This document shows, piece after piece, positions 1 to 5,954 of a DNA stretch of 6,021 nucleotides. The notes under the pieces were generated by a model that saw nothing but the letters and a program-made list of their open reading frames with translations, was not told where the DNA came from and ran no database searches. Positions within the stretch are counted from its first letter, which is position 1; each line of letters opens with the position of its first letter. The stretch spans positions 1 through 6,021 of the forward strand of contig CAKTXO010000096.1 in NCBI GenBank assembly GCA_934630985.1, read 5' to 3'. This DNA comes from an uncultured Oscillospiraceae bacterium (GTDB lineage Bacteria > Bacillota > Clostridia > Oscillospirales > Oscillospiraceae). Both the position numbers and the translations under genes were made by a program.

Positions 1-222
1 GCCTGCATCGGCGGAATGCTCAGCGTCAGCGACGGCGAGGTCACATTGGTGCCCACCACCTTCGAGTGGGCGGATAAGATCGATCTGGAGCGGGCCGAGG
101 CCGCCTATGAGCGGGCGGACAAGGCGCTCCACAACGAGAATGCTTCCCAGATGGATCTGAAGCTGGCGGAAGCCAAGCTTCACCGGGCACTGGTTCGCAA
201 GAGCGTTGCCTCGGAAAAGTGA
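1..222 (+). CDS. atpC: F1Fo ATP synthase epsilon subunit, C-terminal part (5' end outside window)
   Basis: The frame is open from base 1 and ends at TGA 220-222, giving 73 visible residues. The first part (CIGGMLSVSDGEVTLVP) matches the last strands of the epsilon beta-sandwich domain. It is followed by EWADKIDLERAEAAYERA and a charged two-helix tail ending in ALVRKSVASEK, the typical DxxRAxxAxxRA epsilon C-terminal helical domain. In the family this subunit belongs to the central stalk of F1, couples rotation to catalysis and can inhibit ATP hydrolysis through its C-terminal helices. Whole proteins are about 130-140 residues, so roughly half is present. As the usual last gene of the atp operon, it fits the strong terminator just downstream. 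No frameshift or truncation is visible apart from the window edge. Confidence 0.9.
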   Translation, partial: ACIGGMLSVSDGEVTLVPTTFEWADKIDLERAEAAYERADKALHNENASQMDLKLAEAKLHRALVRKSVASEK

Positions 223-227
223 ATTTA

Positions 228-263
228 CGCGCCGCAAGGAACTTCCTTGCGGCGCGATTCTTT
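228..263 (+). terminator. Intrinsic terminator after atpC
   Basis: A 13-bp perfect stem (228-240 with 244-256, GC-rich, 3-nt loop) begins six bases after the atpC stop and is followed by ATTCTTTC, a short T-rich run. It is positioned to end the atp operon transcript. The T-tract is interrupted, but the stem is very stable. Confidence 0.85.
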
Positions 264-273
264 CAAAATACCA

Positions 274-406
274 TGTCATTGCGAGGCAGTGCGCACACTG
301 CCGTGGCAATCCCCCTAATTTTCAAACATTTTAGATCCTAAACCAGTGGCTTTTACTTCTATCCGGGGGATTGCCACGCCAGTCTGCGGACTGGCTCGCA
401 ATGACA
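274..406. repeat. Palindromic four-way-junction repeat, copy 1 (133 bp)
   Basis: The ends are an 11-bp perfect inverted repeat, TGTCATTGCGA (274-284) and TCGCAATGACA (396-406). Directly inside lie two side hairpins: 285-302 (stem GGCAGTG/CACTGCC, loop CGCA) and 378-395 (stem GCCAGTC/GACTGGC, loop TGCG). These are followed immediately by a 13-bp inner stem, GTGGCAATCCCCC (303-315) with 365-377. The inner loop (316-364) is AT-rich and non-coding. No base is left unpaired at the junction. The copy lies between two terminators facing each other, in the convergent gap between atpC and the sulfatase gene. Judged by its asymmetric loop it is inverted relative to copy 3. No target-site duplication or transposase is seen, so it would be a non-autonomous MITE/REP-like element; whether it acts as DNA or RNA is unknown. 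Confidence 0.88.
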
Positions 407-438
407 ACATACTCCTTCAGTTTTTTGACATATTGAAG

Positions 439-465
439 CCCCCGGGCGGTATGACCGCCCGGGGG
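439..465 (-). terminator. Terminator-like hairpin after the LtaS-like sulfatase gene
   Basis: A 12-bp perfect GC-rich stem (439-450 with 454-465, 3-nt loop) starts a few bases past the stop codon of the - strand sulfatase gene. Reading leftwards on the - strand the stem is followed by CTTCAATATG, so the U-tract is weak. It probably acts as an intrinsic terminator or 3'-end stabiliser. The mirror stem could also work on + strand transcripts, where GTTGCATTAC follows and is likewise not U-rich. Confidence 0.65.
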
Positions 466-470
466 TTGCA

Positions 471-2405
471 TTACTCTTTATAGTAGTCCACGTCCAGAAT
501 CAGATTGTTGATGCGGACAAATTCCTGCACCCGTTCGGCCACTGCCTTCTGAGCTTCCTGGCTCAGGGTGACGGGCTTTCCGGTGGCGGAGAACAGCTTC
601 TTTTCCTTGGCGTCCCAGGCCGCGTCCCCGTAGATCCAAGAGCCGTCGGAGAAGGGCACAAAGCCGTCGTACCGATCGTCAAAAGCATCGCTTCCCAGGT
701 AGCTGTAGGGGCTTTCCACTCCCAGCAGGTTCAGAACCGTGGGCAGCAGATCGCTGGTGTTGAGCACCTTGTCCACCTTCCGGGCCTGCAAATCCGCGCT
801 CCAGATGAAGCAGGGTGTCCGCTCCAGAAGAAGCATCTCGTCCACCCCGGACAGCTCCAGCAGTGCCTTCTCATTCTTGTAACCGTAGGTGTAGTGGTCG
901 GTAATGCCGATGATGACGGTGTTTTCCAGCTCCCCGTGGGCTTCCAGCTCCTCCAGCATCCGGGCGAACATATCGTCCACCAGCTTGGCCTTCAACAGGG
1001 CGCAGTTGGTTTCCTCGTTGTCCGTCAGGGTCCTGAACTCCGGGTACTTTTTCAGGCCCCAATTGCTGAGCACTTCATTATATTTATAGCTTAAGTGGGC
1101 GGAGCGGGTGATGATGTAATTCAGCCGCTTTCCTTCCCGGAAGAACACGCTGTTCAGCTCACCATTGTCAAAGAGCAGCTGATCATCGTACAACAGATCC
1201 TTGGTTTCCTTCTCAGACAGACCCGCCAGATAGTCGGCATAGCAGACATATCCCTCGTAACCCATGGCCTGGCTGAAAACGCCCCTGCTGTAGAAATTGG
1301 GGTCGTTGTAGTGGAACTCCTTGGTGCTGTAGCCCTGTTCTTCCAGCAACGAGGCCAGGGACTGGCGGTAATCATTGGTGATGTAGTCAAAGGCATAGCC
1401 ACCCTGGCTGCTCAGGAAGGAGCCGGTATTGGAGCAGAACTCCGTGTTGAAGGTGCGGATGCCGCCATAGCCCGGAGTGTAGAACCGGGTGAAATCGATG
1501 CCCTCGTCCATGAGCCGGTTCAGGGTTGGGGTGTACTCCCCCAGCATCCAGTCGTCCATGGACTCCATCAGCACCATAATGACGTTTTTGTCTTTCAGGA
1601 TGCCCGTCATTTCATTTTCCTGGGGCTTGTCCTTTTCCTCGAAATAGGCGTCGATCTCCTCACGCCCTGCCTCATGCTCCCGGACATAGGCCGGGGTCAG
1701 GGGATAAATATTGTGGGCAAAAATGTCCTTCCAAAGGGTCTGGTACAGACCGCAGACCTGGTAAAGCCGGTGGGTATTGAACAGATTCTCGTAGGCCGCC
1801 TCCAGGGACTGCATCCGTCCGTAGTCCGAACGGGCGTACTTCACATCCTTGTCCTGGGAAAACTGGTCGTAGGGCAGTCGGTAGGCATAATTTCCCGCCA
1901 GGGCAAACAGGACAATGGCTGCCACCGTCTGCTTCCAGTTGTACTTTCCTCTGGGGAAGAGCCGGACTGCCGCCACCCCCAGGCCGATCAGCACCAGGAT
2001 TCCCAGCCACCAGCAAATCGGATAGCTGAGCAGCACGGAAAAATAGTCCGAGCCTTCCGAGGCGTACCGGAAATCCGACAGCCACATCATTTCCTTGAAG
2101 AGAATATAATAGCCCGTCTCCACCACGGCGTAAATGGCGCACAGCCCATACACAAGGCCGAAAACGATCCGTCCGGCCTTGGCGGGAATTCCCAGCACTG
2201 CCCCGGACAACATCACCGCCCACAGAAGGCCAAATACCAACGGCCACTTGGTTCCGGTGCTGCCCCGCAGGAAGACCCAGCCAAACACTTCCACGGCGAA
2301 AAAGGCCAATGGAATCAGGCCGAGTCCAATGTACTTTTTATAGTCCGGTGCCGCTTTCACCGCCGCCGGGGCGGCTTTGCCGCTTTGTTTTTTCTTTTTC
2401 CCCAC
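471..2405 (-). CDS. LtaS-type membrane sulfatase / phosphoglycerol transferase (lipoteichoic acid synthase family)
   Basis: The 644-residue protein has a lysine-rich cytoplasmic N-terminus (residues 2-24) and about five hydrophobic segments (roughly 25-46, 54-74, 78-103, 121-150 and 159-175). An extracellular alkaline-phosphatase-fold sulfatase domain follows (about 273-565). Visible family marks are NVIMVLMES (Glu281, metal ligand), GGIRTFNTEF (Thr318, the likely nucleophile), His365, SAH (His437), ITDH (Asp503-His504) and SDLLPTVLNLLG near 551-562. In this family the extracellular domain transfers glycerophosphate from phosphatidylglycerol to a growing polymer, or modifies envelope glycans. 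The length is that of LtaS proteins. Substrate and polymer cannot be told from sequence, so I give no gene symbol. The start is GTG at 2403-2405; the next Met is residue 106, beyond the first membrane segments, so GTG with its good ribosome binding site is preferred. The gene is monocistronic as far as visible. Confidence 0.88.
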   Translation of the reverse strand: MGKKKKQSGKAAPAAVKAAPDYKKYIGLGLIPLAFFAVEVFGWVFLRGSTGTKWPLVFGLLWAVMLSGAVLGIPAKAGRIVFGLVYGLCAIYAVVETGYYILFKEMMWLSDFRYASEGSDYFSVLLSYPICWWLGILVLIGLGVAAVRLFPRGKYNWKQTVAAIVLFALAGNYAYRLPYDQFSQDKDVKYARSDYGRMQSLEAAYENLFNTHRLYQVCGLYQTLWKDIFAHNIYPLTPAYVREHEAGREEIDAYFEEKDKPQENEMTGILKDKNVIMVLMESMDDWMLGEYTPTLNRLMDEGIDFTRFYTPGYGGIRTFNTEFCSNTGSFLSSQGGYAFDYITNDYRQSLASLLEEQGYSTKEFHYNDPNFYSRGVFSQAMGYEGYVCYADYLAGLSEKETKDLLYDDQLLFDNGELNSVFFREGKRLNYIITRSAHLSYKYNEVLSNWGLKKYPEFRTLTDNEETNCALLKAKLVDDMFARMLEELEAHGELENTVIIGITDHYTYGYKNEKALLELSGVDEMLLLERTPCFIWSADLQARKVDKVLNTSDLLPTVLNLLGVESPYSYLGSDAFDDRYDGFVPFSDGSWIYGDAAWDAKEKKLFSATGKPVTLSQEAQKAVAERVQEFVRINNLILDVDYYKE

Positions 2406-2413
2406 TTGGGTTC

Positions 2414-2420
2414 ACTCCTT
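2414..2420 (-). promoter_or_regulatory. Ribosome binding site deciding the GTG start of the sulfatase gene
   Basis: On the - strand AAGGAGT lies about eight bases upstream of GTG 2403-2405. No ATG exists near the N-terminus, so this strong Shine-Dalgarno sequence supports the GTG start. Confidence 0.8.
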
Positions 2421-2436
2421 TGCGCAATCTTGCCTC

Positions 2437-2465
2437 ATTGTAGCATAAAAAACGACAGTTGTACA
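2437..2465 (-). promoter_or_regulatory. Predicted sigma-A promoter of the sulfatase gene
   Basis: On the - strand the -35 box is TGTACA (2460-2465) and the -10 box is TACAAT (2437-2442), with a 17-bp spacer. A TG lies one base before the -10 (TGCTACAAT), as in extended -10 promoters. The start site would fall near 2430, giving a leader of about 25 nt that contains the AAGGAGT site. The -35 matches the consensus at only four of six positions. Confidence 0.6.
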
Positions 2466-2516
2466 CTTAAGATTTTCTTTTCTCCTGACATTTTTCATAA
2501 AAAACGCAATTCCCTC

Positions 2517-2545
2517 TTGTAAATTCTCCCAAATTGACGTATACT
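2517..2545 (+). promoter_or_regulatory. Predicted sigma-A promoter of asnS
   Basis: The -35 box TTGTAA (2517-2522) and -10 box TATACT (2540-2545) are separated by 17 bp. The start site would be near 2552. The leader of about 25 nt holds the ribosome binding site AAGAGGA (2564-2570), six bases before ATG 2577. A leader this short leaves no room for a T-box riboswitch. A second -35-like TTGACG at 2534-2539 has no good -10 at the right distance. Confidence 0.6.
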
Positions 2546-2576
2546 AACCTATATTTTCAAGGAAAGAGGAACCCAA

Positions 2577-3968
2577 ATGGAACTGATTACCCTTCGTGAA
2601 TTGTTCAAGAACATCGACAAATACGCCGGTCAGGAAATTACCGTCGGCGGCTGGGTGCGCAATAAGCGTCCCAGTAAGCAGTTTGGCTTTATCGTCCTGA
2701 ATGACGGCAGCTATTTCACCCCCGTTCAGGTGGTTTATAACGACACCCTGGCCAATTTCCAGGAAATTTCCAAGATCAATATCAGCGCGGCGCTGATTGT
2801 CCGGGGCACTGTGGAATTGACTCCGGATGCCAAGCAGCCCTTTGAGATTCAGGCTTCCTCCATCACCGTGGAGGGTCCCTCCACCGGCGACTACCCCTTG
2901 CAGCCCAAGAAGCACTCCATGGAGTATCTGCGCACCATCACCCACCTGCGCCCCAGAGCCAACACCTTCCAGGCAGTGTTCCGCATCCGCTCTCTTGCTG
3001 CCATGGCCATTCACCAGTTCTTCCAGGATCGGGACTTCGTGTATGTCCACACCCCGCTGATCACCGGCTCCGACTGCGAGGGTGCCGGCGAAATGTTCCA
3101 GGTCACCACCATGGATTTGAACAACGTGCCCAAAACCGAGGACGGCAAGGTAGACTTCACCCAGGACTTCTTCGGCAAATCCACCAACCTGACGGTTTCC
3201 GGTCAGCTGAATGCCGAGACCTTCGCCATGGCCTTCCGGAATGTTTACACCTTCGGCCCCACCTTCCGGGCGGAGAACTCCAACACCACCCGTCACGCCG
3301 CCGAGTTCTGGATGATCGAGCCGGAAATCGCCTTTGCCGACCTGGACGACAATATGCGTCTGGCCGAGGACATGATCAAGTACATCATCTCCTATGTGCT
3401 GGAGCACGCCCCGGAGGAAATGGCCTTCTGCAACCAGTTCCTGGACAAGGGGCTGCTGGATCGGCTGCACAACGTGCTGCACAATGACTTCGGCCGGATT
3501 ACCTACACCGAAGCCGTGGCTCTGCTGGAGCAGCACAACGACCAGTTCGAGTATCCCGTCCACTGGGGCACGGACTTGCAGACCGAGCATGAGCGGTATC
3601 TGACCGAGGTGGTCTTCAAGAAGCCCGTCTTCGTCACCGACTACCCCAAGGAAATCAAGGCCTTCTACATGAAGCTGAACCCCGACGGCAAGACCGTGGC
3701 GGCCATGGACTGCCTGGTGCCCGGCATCGGCGAGATCATCGGCGGCTCCCAGCGTGAGGACAGCTACGAGCTGTTGAAAGCCCGGATTGAAGAGCTGGGT
3801 ATGCGCGAAGAGGACTACGGCTTCTACATGGACTTGCGCAAGTACGGCTCCACCCGGCACGCGGGCTTCGGCCTGGGCTTCGAGCGGTGCGTCATGTACC
3901 TGACCGGCATCGGCAACATCCGGGACGCCATTCCCTTCCCCAGAACCGTGGGCAACTGCGACCTGTAA
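2577..3968 (+). CDS. asnS: Asparaginyl-tRNA synthetase
   Basis: This 463-residue class IIb aminoacyl-tRNA synthetase is essentially the usual length for bacterial AsnRS. It begins with an OB-fold anticodon-binding domain (about 20-98, [21 protein letters not shown]), then [17 protein letters not shown] leading into motif 1 (about 137-161). [11 protein letters not shown] (164-174) is the AsnRS-type substrate loop. Motif 2 is [20 protein letters not shown] (about 226-245, Arg231 and Glu233 in FRAE). [10 protein letters not shown] lies at 385-394 and motif 3 is [15 protein letters not shown] (430-444, Arg437), ending in IPFPRT. The enzyme attaches asparagine to tRNA-Asn in the cytoplasm using ATP. 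AsnRS rather than AspRS is supported by the EGAGEMF loop, the short length and the absence of the bacterial AspRS insertion domain. The ATG start is supported by AAGAGGA six bases upstream. The gene has its own promoter and terminator, so it looks monocistronic. Confidence 0.96.
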   Translation: MELITLRELFKNIDKYAGQEITVGGWVRNKRPSKQFGFIVLNDGSYFTPVQVVYNDTLANFQEISKINISAALIVRGTVELTPDAKQPFEIQASSITVEGPSTGDYPLQPKKHSMEYLRTITHLRPRANTFQAVFRIRSLAAMAIHQFFQDRDFVYVHTPLITGSDCEGAGEMFQVTTMDLNNVPKTEDGKVDFTQDFFGKSTNLTVSGQLNAETFAMAFRNVYTFGPTFRAENSNTTRHAAEFWMIEPEIAFADLDDNMRLAEDMIKYIISYVLEHAPEEMAFCNQFLDKGLLDRLHNVLHNDFGRITYTEAVALLEQHNDQFEYPVHWGTDLQTEHERYLTEVVFKKPVFVTDYPKEIKAFYMKLNPDGKTVAAMDCLVPGIGEIIGGSQREDSYELLKARIEELGMREEDYGFYMDLRKYGSTRHAGFGLGFERCVMYLTGIGNIRDAIPFPRTVGNCDL

Positions 3969-3979
3969 TTCAAATCGGC

Positions 3980-4009
3980 AAAGCACCCGGGCAATGCCCG
4001 GGTGCTTTT
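3980..4009 (+). terminator. Intrinsic terminator after asnS
   Basis: Starting twelve bases past the asnS stop, a 13-bp perfect stem (3980-3992 with 3996-4008, 3-nt loop) runs into TTTTG. The flanks AATTCAAA and TTTGAATT can prolong the pairing. This is a good rho-independent terminator, although its U-run is only four. Confidence 0.85.
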
Positions 4010-4044
4010 GAATTTGAGAAATAGCGCACTCCCTTAATAGAAGG

Positions 4045-4323
4045 TGTCATTGCGAACCAGTGACCGATGTCACTGGTGTGGCCCCTTCCAGGGATTCCCT
4101 CCGGTCACAATCCGTTTCCCCCTTGGCTCCCACTCTGGGGGAGCTGTCACGAAGTGACTGAGAGGGCAAATAAACCCCTCTCCGCCCCTTCCAGGGGCAC
4201 CTCTCCCATAGGGAGAGGCAAGCGGTCCCCATCCGTCACGGCTGCGCCGTGCCACCTTCTCCGGAGGGGAAGGCCTTGGGTTGCGGATTGCCACGCCAGT
4301 GTGAGCACTGGCTCGCAATGACA
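4045..4323. repeat. Palindromic four-way-junction repeat, copy 2, composite (279 bp)
   Basis: The ends are the same 11-bp inverted repeat as the other copies (4045-4055 and 4313-4323). The left side hairpin is 4056-4077 (arms ACCAGTGAC and GTCACTGGT) and the right one is 4295-4312 (GCCAGTG and CACTGGC). The inner stem is interrupted: GTGGC (4078-4082) and AATCCG (4109-4114) would together match CGGATTGCCAC (4284-4294), but 26 nt (4083-4108) separate them on the left. The normal AT-rich loop is replaced by a hairpin-rich nested repeat (about 4115-4283). The left and right arms are identical to those of copy 3 over roughly 38 and 40 bases. The copy lies between the facing terminators of asnS and folC. 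Short open frames crossing it have no recognisable protein features. Confidence 0.85.
4115..4283. repeat. Nested second-family hairpin-rich repeat inside copy 2 (ends approximate)
   Basis: This stretch is a chain of short hairpins: GCTCCC/GGGAGC (4126-4131, 4139-4144), GTCAC/GTGAC (4146-4150, 4154-4158), AGAGGG/CCCTCT (4161-4166, 4176-4181), GCCCC/GGGGC (4184-4188, 4194-4198), CCTCTCCC/GGGAGAGG (4200-4207, 4211-4218), CACGGC/GCCGTG (4237-4242, 4246-4251) and CCTTCTCC/GGGGAAGG (4255-4262, 4266-4273, one G-T wobble). The right end read in reverse (CCCAAGGCCTTCCCC then GGAGAAGGTGGCACGG) resembles the left end (CCTTGGCTCCC, then GGGGGAGCTGTCACG), so it is roughly an inverted repeat itself. I recall similar GGGGGAGCTGTCACGAAGTGAC sequences as common intergenic repeats of gut Clostridia. 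That is memory, not a search. Confidence 0.65.
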
Positions 4324-4377
4324 TGCGTAATACGAAGTAATCAAAATACCGTAACGTACAACCCCTTTTCACATCAA

Positions 4378-4405
4378 TAAGGCCGCGCTGGGAAGCGCGG
4401 CCTTA
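4378..4405 (-). terminator. Terminator-like hairpin after folC
   Basis: A 12-bp perfect stem (4378-4389 with 4394-4405, 4-nt loop) lies 11 bases past the folC stop on the - strand. It is followed leftwards by TTGATGTG, so the U-tract is poor, but the position and stability fit the 3' end of the folC transcript. Confidence 0.65.
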
Positions 4406-4416
4406 ACTTCACTATT

Positions 4417-5697
4417 TTATTCAATGACACCCAGGTCTTTCAGGGCATCCCGGATGCCGCCGATGGAATAGAGGGAGCCGAAGCACAGCACCACGCCGTC
4501 CTCCCCGGCCAGCTCCATTGCCTTTTTCACGCCGTCTAAGATACTCTCGCTGGCCTGAGCCTGTGCTCCTGCCTGCTGAAGATACCGGGCAAGCTGCTCC
4601 GCCCCCAGCTTTCTGGGGTTGGGCGGGGTGATGCAGACAAACCGGTCAACCAGAGGCATGACGGGCTTGTACATATCCGCGTAGTCCTTGTCCGCCAGCA
4701 CGCCGGTGAGGGCAATGACCTTCTTCCCTGCCAGATAGTCCCGGATGTTCTTGACCAGAGCCTCGATGCACTGGGGGTTATGACCGCCGTCGATGATGAA
4801 CAGAGGCTTCCGGCAGACGATGTCGAACCGTCCCGGCCAGCGCACGTCCCGGATGCCGTCATAGATATTCTGCTCAGAAATCTTCCAGCCCTCCCCGATC
4901 AGGGTGTCCGCAATGGACAGCACCACGGAGGCGTTGTGGAGCTGATGATCGCCCAGCAGCGGCAGCACCAGGTTCTTTCGGCTTCCGCAGTCGAAAACCT
5001 GACCCTCCAGGGTATGGGCTTTCAGAACCAGGCCTTCAAAATCCGCCTTCCGGAGGGACACGTCCCGTTCGGCGCAGACCCGCTCATACACCGCCTCCAC
5101 GGAAGGGGTGCTCCGATAAACCACCGCATGGCCGTGCGGCTTAAAAATGCCGGACTTGGTTTCCGCAATTTTCTCCACGGTGTCCCCAAGATACTCGGTG
5201 TGATCCAGGCCGATGTTGGTAATCACCGCCACCTCGGGCACCTCGATGACATTGGTGGCGTCCCAGGCGCCGCCCATGCCCACTTCCAGCACCACAATAT
5301 CGCATTTCTTCCGATAAAAATACTCGAAGGCGATGCAGCAGACCAGCTCGAATTCCGTGGGAGACTGGGCCATGGAATCAGCCAAGGGCTTGACATATTC
5401 CGTGATTTCCGCCAGCTCCTCATCGGAAATCTCCACCCCGTCCACCTGAATCCGCTCATGGAAGCGGTAGATATAAGGAGAAGTGTACAGTCCCGTCCGA
5501 TAGCCCGCCTTGCTCAAAATGGAGGCGGTCATGGCGGCGGTGCTGCCCTTGCCGTTGGTACCGGCAATGTGGACGAATTTCAGCTTTTTCTCCGGATTTC
5601 CCATTTTCTCCAGGAGCTCCTGGGTGCGACCCAGTCCCGGAATACTGCCCTTCCAGCAGACGGAATGGATGTAGGCAATGGCTTGCTCGGCGTTCAT
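4417..5697 (-). CDS. folC: Bifunctional folylpolyglutamate synthase / dihydrofolate synthase
   Basis: The 426-residue protein is a Mur-ligase-like ATP-dependent amide ligase of normal FolC length. It shows the P-loop IAGTNGKGS (44-52) followed by LYTSP (70-74), VLEVGMGGAWDATN (136-149), TNIGLDHTEYLG (160-171) and ETKSGIFK (179-186, Lys181 likely the carbamylated metal-binding lysine). LGDHQLHNA (248-256), RWPGRFD (286-292), DGGHNP (303-308) and the C-terminal FGSLYSIGGIR (406-416) complete the family signature. In the cytoplasm it adds glutamate to dihydropteroate and/or extends the polyglutamate tail of folates; sequence alone does not show whether both activities are kept. Small departures from the common forms are GGAWDATN where GGRLDATN is usual, and DGGHNP where DGAHNP is usual. 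The ATG start at 5695-5697 has AAAGGA (5708-5713 on the complement) ten bases upstream. Confidence 0.95.
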   Translation of the reverse strand: MNAEQAIAYIHSVCWKGSIPGLGRTQELLEKMGNPEKKLKFVHIAGTNGKGSTAAMTASILSKAGYRTGLYTSPYIYRFHERIQVDGVEISDEELAEITEYVKPLADSMAQSPTEFELVCCIAFEYFYRKKCDIVVLEVGMGGAWDATNVIEVPEVAVITNIGLDHTEYLGDTVEKIAETKSGIFKPHGHAVVYRSTPSVEAVYERVCAERDVSLRKADFEGLVLKAHTLEGQVFDCGSRKNLVLPLLGDHQLHNASVVLSIADTLIGEGWKISEQNIYDGIRDVRWPGRFDIVCRKPLFIIDGGHNPQCIEALVKNIRDYLAGKKVIALTGVLADKDYADMYKPVMPLVDRFVCITPPNPRKLGAEQLARYLQQAGAQAQASESILDGVKKAMELAGEDGVVLCFGSLYSIGGIRDALKDLGVIE

Positions 5698-5770
5698 ATC
5701 GGATTCTTCCTTTCAGCAGGGGGTTGTCTCGTTAAGTGCCCCTATGGGTCAAAATAACCAAAATACACCA

Positions 5771-5906
5771 TGTCATTGCGAACCAGTGACCGATGTCACT
5801 GGTGTGGCAATCCCCCGGATAGGCGTAAAATCCAAGATTTTCTAACGTAGATGTTTGAAAATTAGGGGGATTGCCACGCCAGTGTGAGCACTGGCTCGCA
5901 ATGACA
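5771..5906. repeat. Palindromic four-way-junction repeat, copy 3 (136 bp)
   Basis: The outer stem is 5771-5781 with 5896-5906. The left side hairpin is 5782-5803 (nine-base arms ACCAGTGAC and GTCACTGGT, loop CGAT). The inner stem is GTGGCAATCCCCC (5804-5816) with 5865-5877. The right side hairpin is 5878-5895 (GCCAGTG and CACTGGC, loop TGAG). As in copy 1 there is no unpaired base at the junction. The loop (5817-5864), read on the - strand, begins TAATTTTCAAACAT and ends TTTTAC, two bases, CTATCC, the same ends as the + strand loop of copy 1. The two copies are therefore in opposite orientation. This copy lies upstream of folC, where it could sit in a folC leader if transcription reads in from the right. 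Confidence 0.88.
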
Positions 5907-5954
5907 TTGTTCTATTTGGGCACTTTGCTATTTTGAGACAGCTCCTTATCTCAA

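Noticed and set aside
274..406. Copy 1 as a remnant of a full insertion sequence
   Set aside because: There is no transposase fragment, no target-site duplication and the whole element is 133 bp of paired arms plus a short AT-rich loop. A non-autonomous palindromic element fits better.
1095..2522. Long + strand open frame (475 codons) opposite the sulfatase gene
   Set aside because: It lies antisense to a gene with clear catalytic motifs and membrane segments, and its product has no recognisable domain. Long antisense frames are expected where third positions are GC-rich.
2546..2576. T-box riboswitch or leader controlling asnS
   Set aside because: The predicted leader is only about 25 nt, with no specifier stem, T-box consensus or terminator between promoter and start codon.
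2544..3986. Long - strand open frame (480 codons) opposite asnS
   Set aside because: It covers the whole of a fully conserved AsnRS in the opposite strand. Its His/Val/Gly-rich product is typical of a reverse-complement shadow and it has no domain.
4047..4372. Several 60-100 codon frames on both strands in the asnS-folC gap
   Set aside because: They lie in the hairpin-rich composite repeat, overlap one another on both strands and encode Arg/Pro/Gly/Ser-rich products without family features.
4780..5757. + strand open frame (325 codons) opposite folC
   Set aside because: It is antisense to a complete FolC with all family motifs. The translated product shows shadow-type composition and no motif.
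274..5906. CRISPR array made of the repeated GTCATTGCGA units
   Set aside because: The units are palindromic pairs within three elements kilobases apart. There are no short regularly spaced repeats and no cas genes.
5933..5954. Inverted repeat TTGAGA/TCTCAA after the possible edge gene, as a terminator
   Set aside because: The stem is only six AT-containing pairs with a 10-nt loop, and no U-tract follows on either strand.
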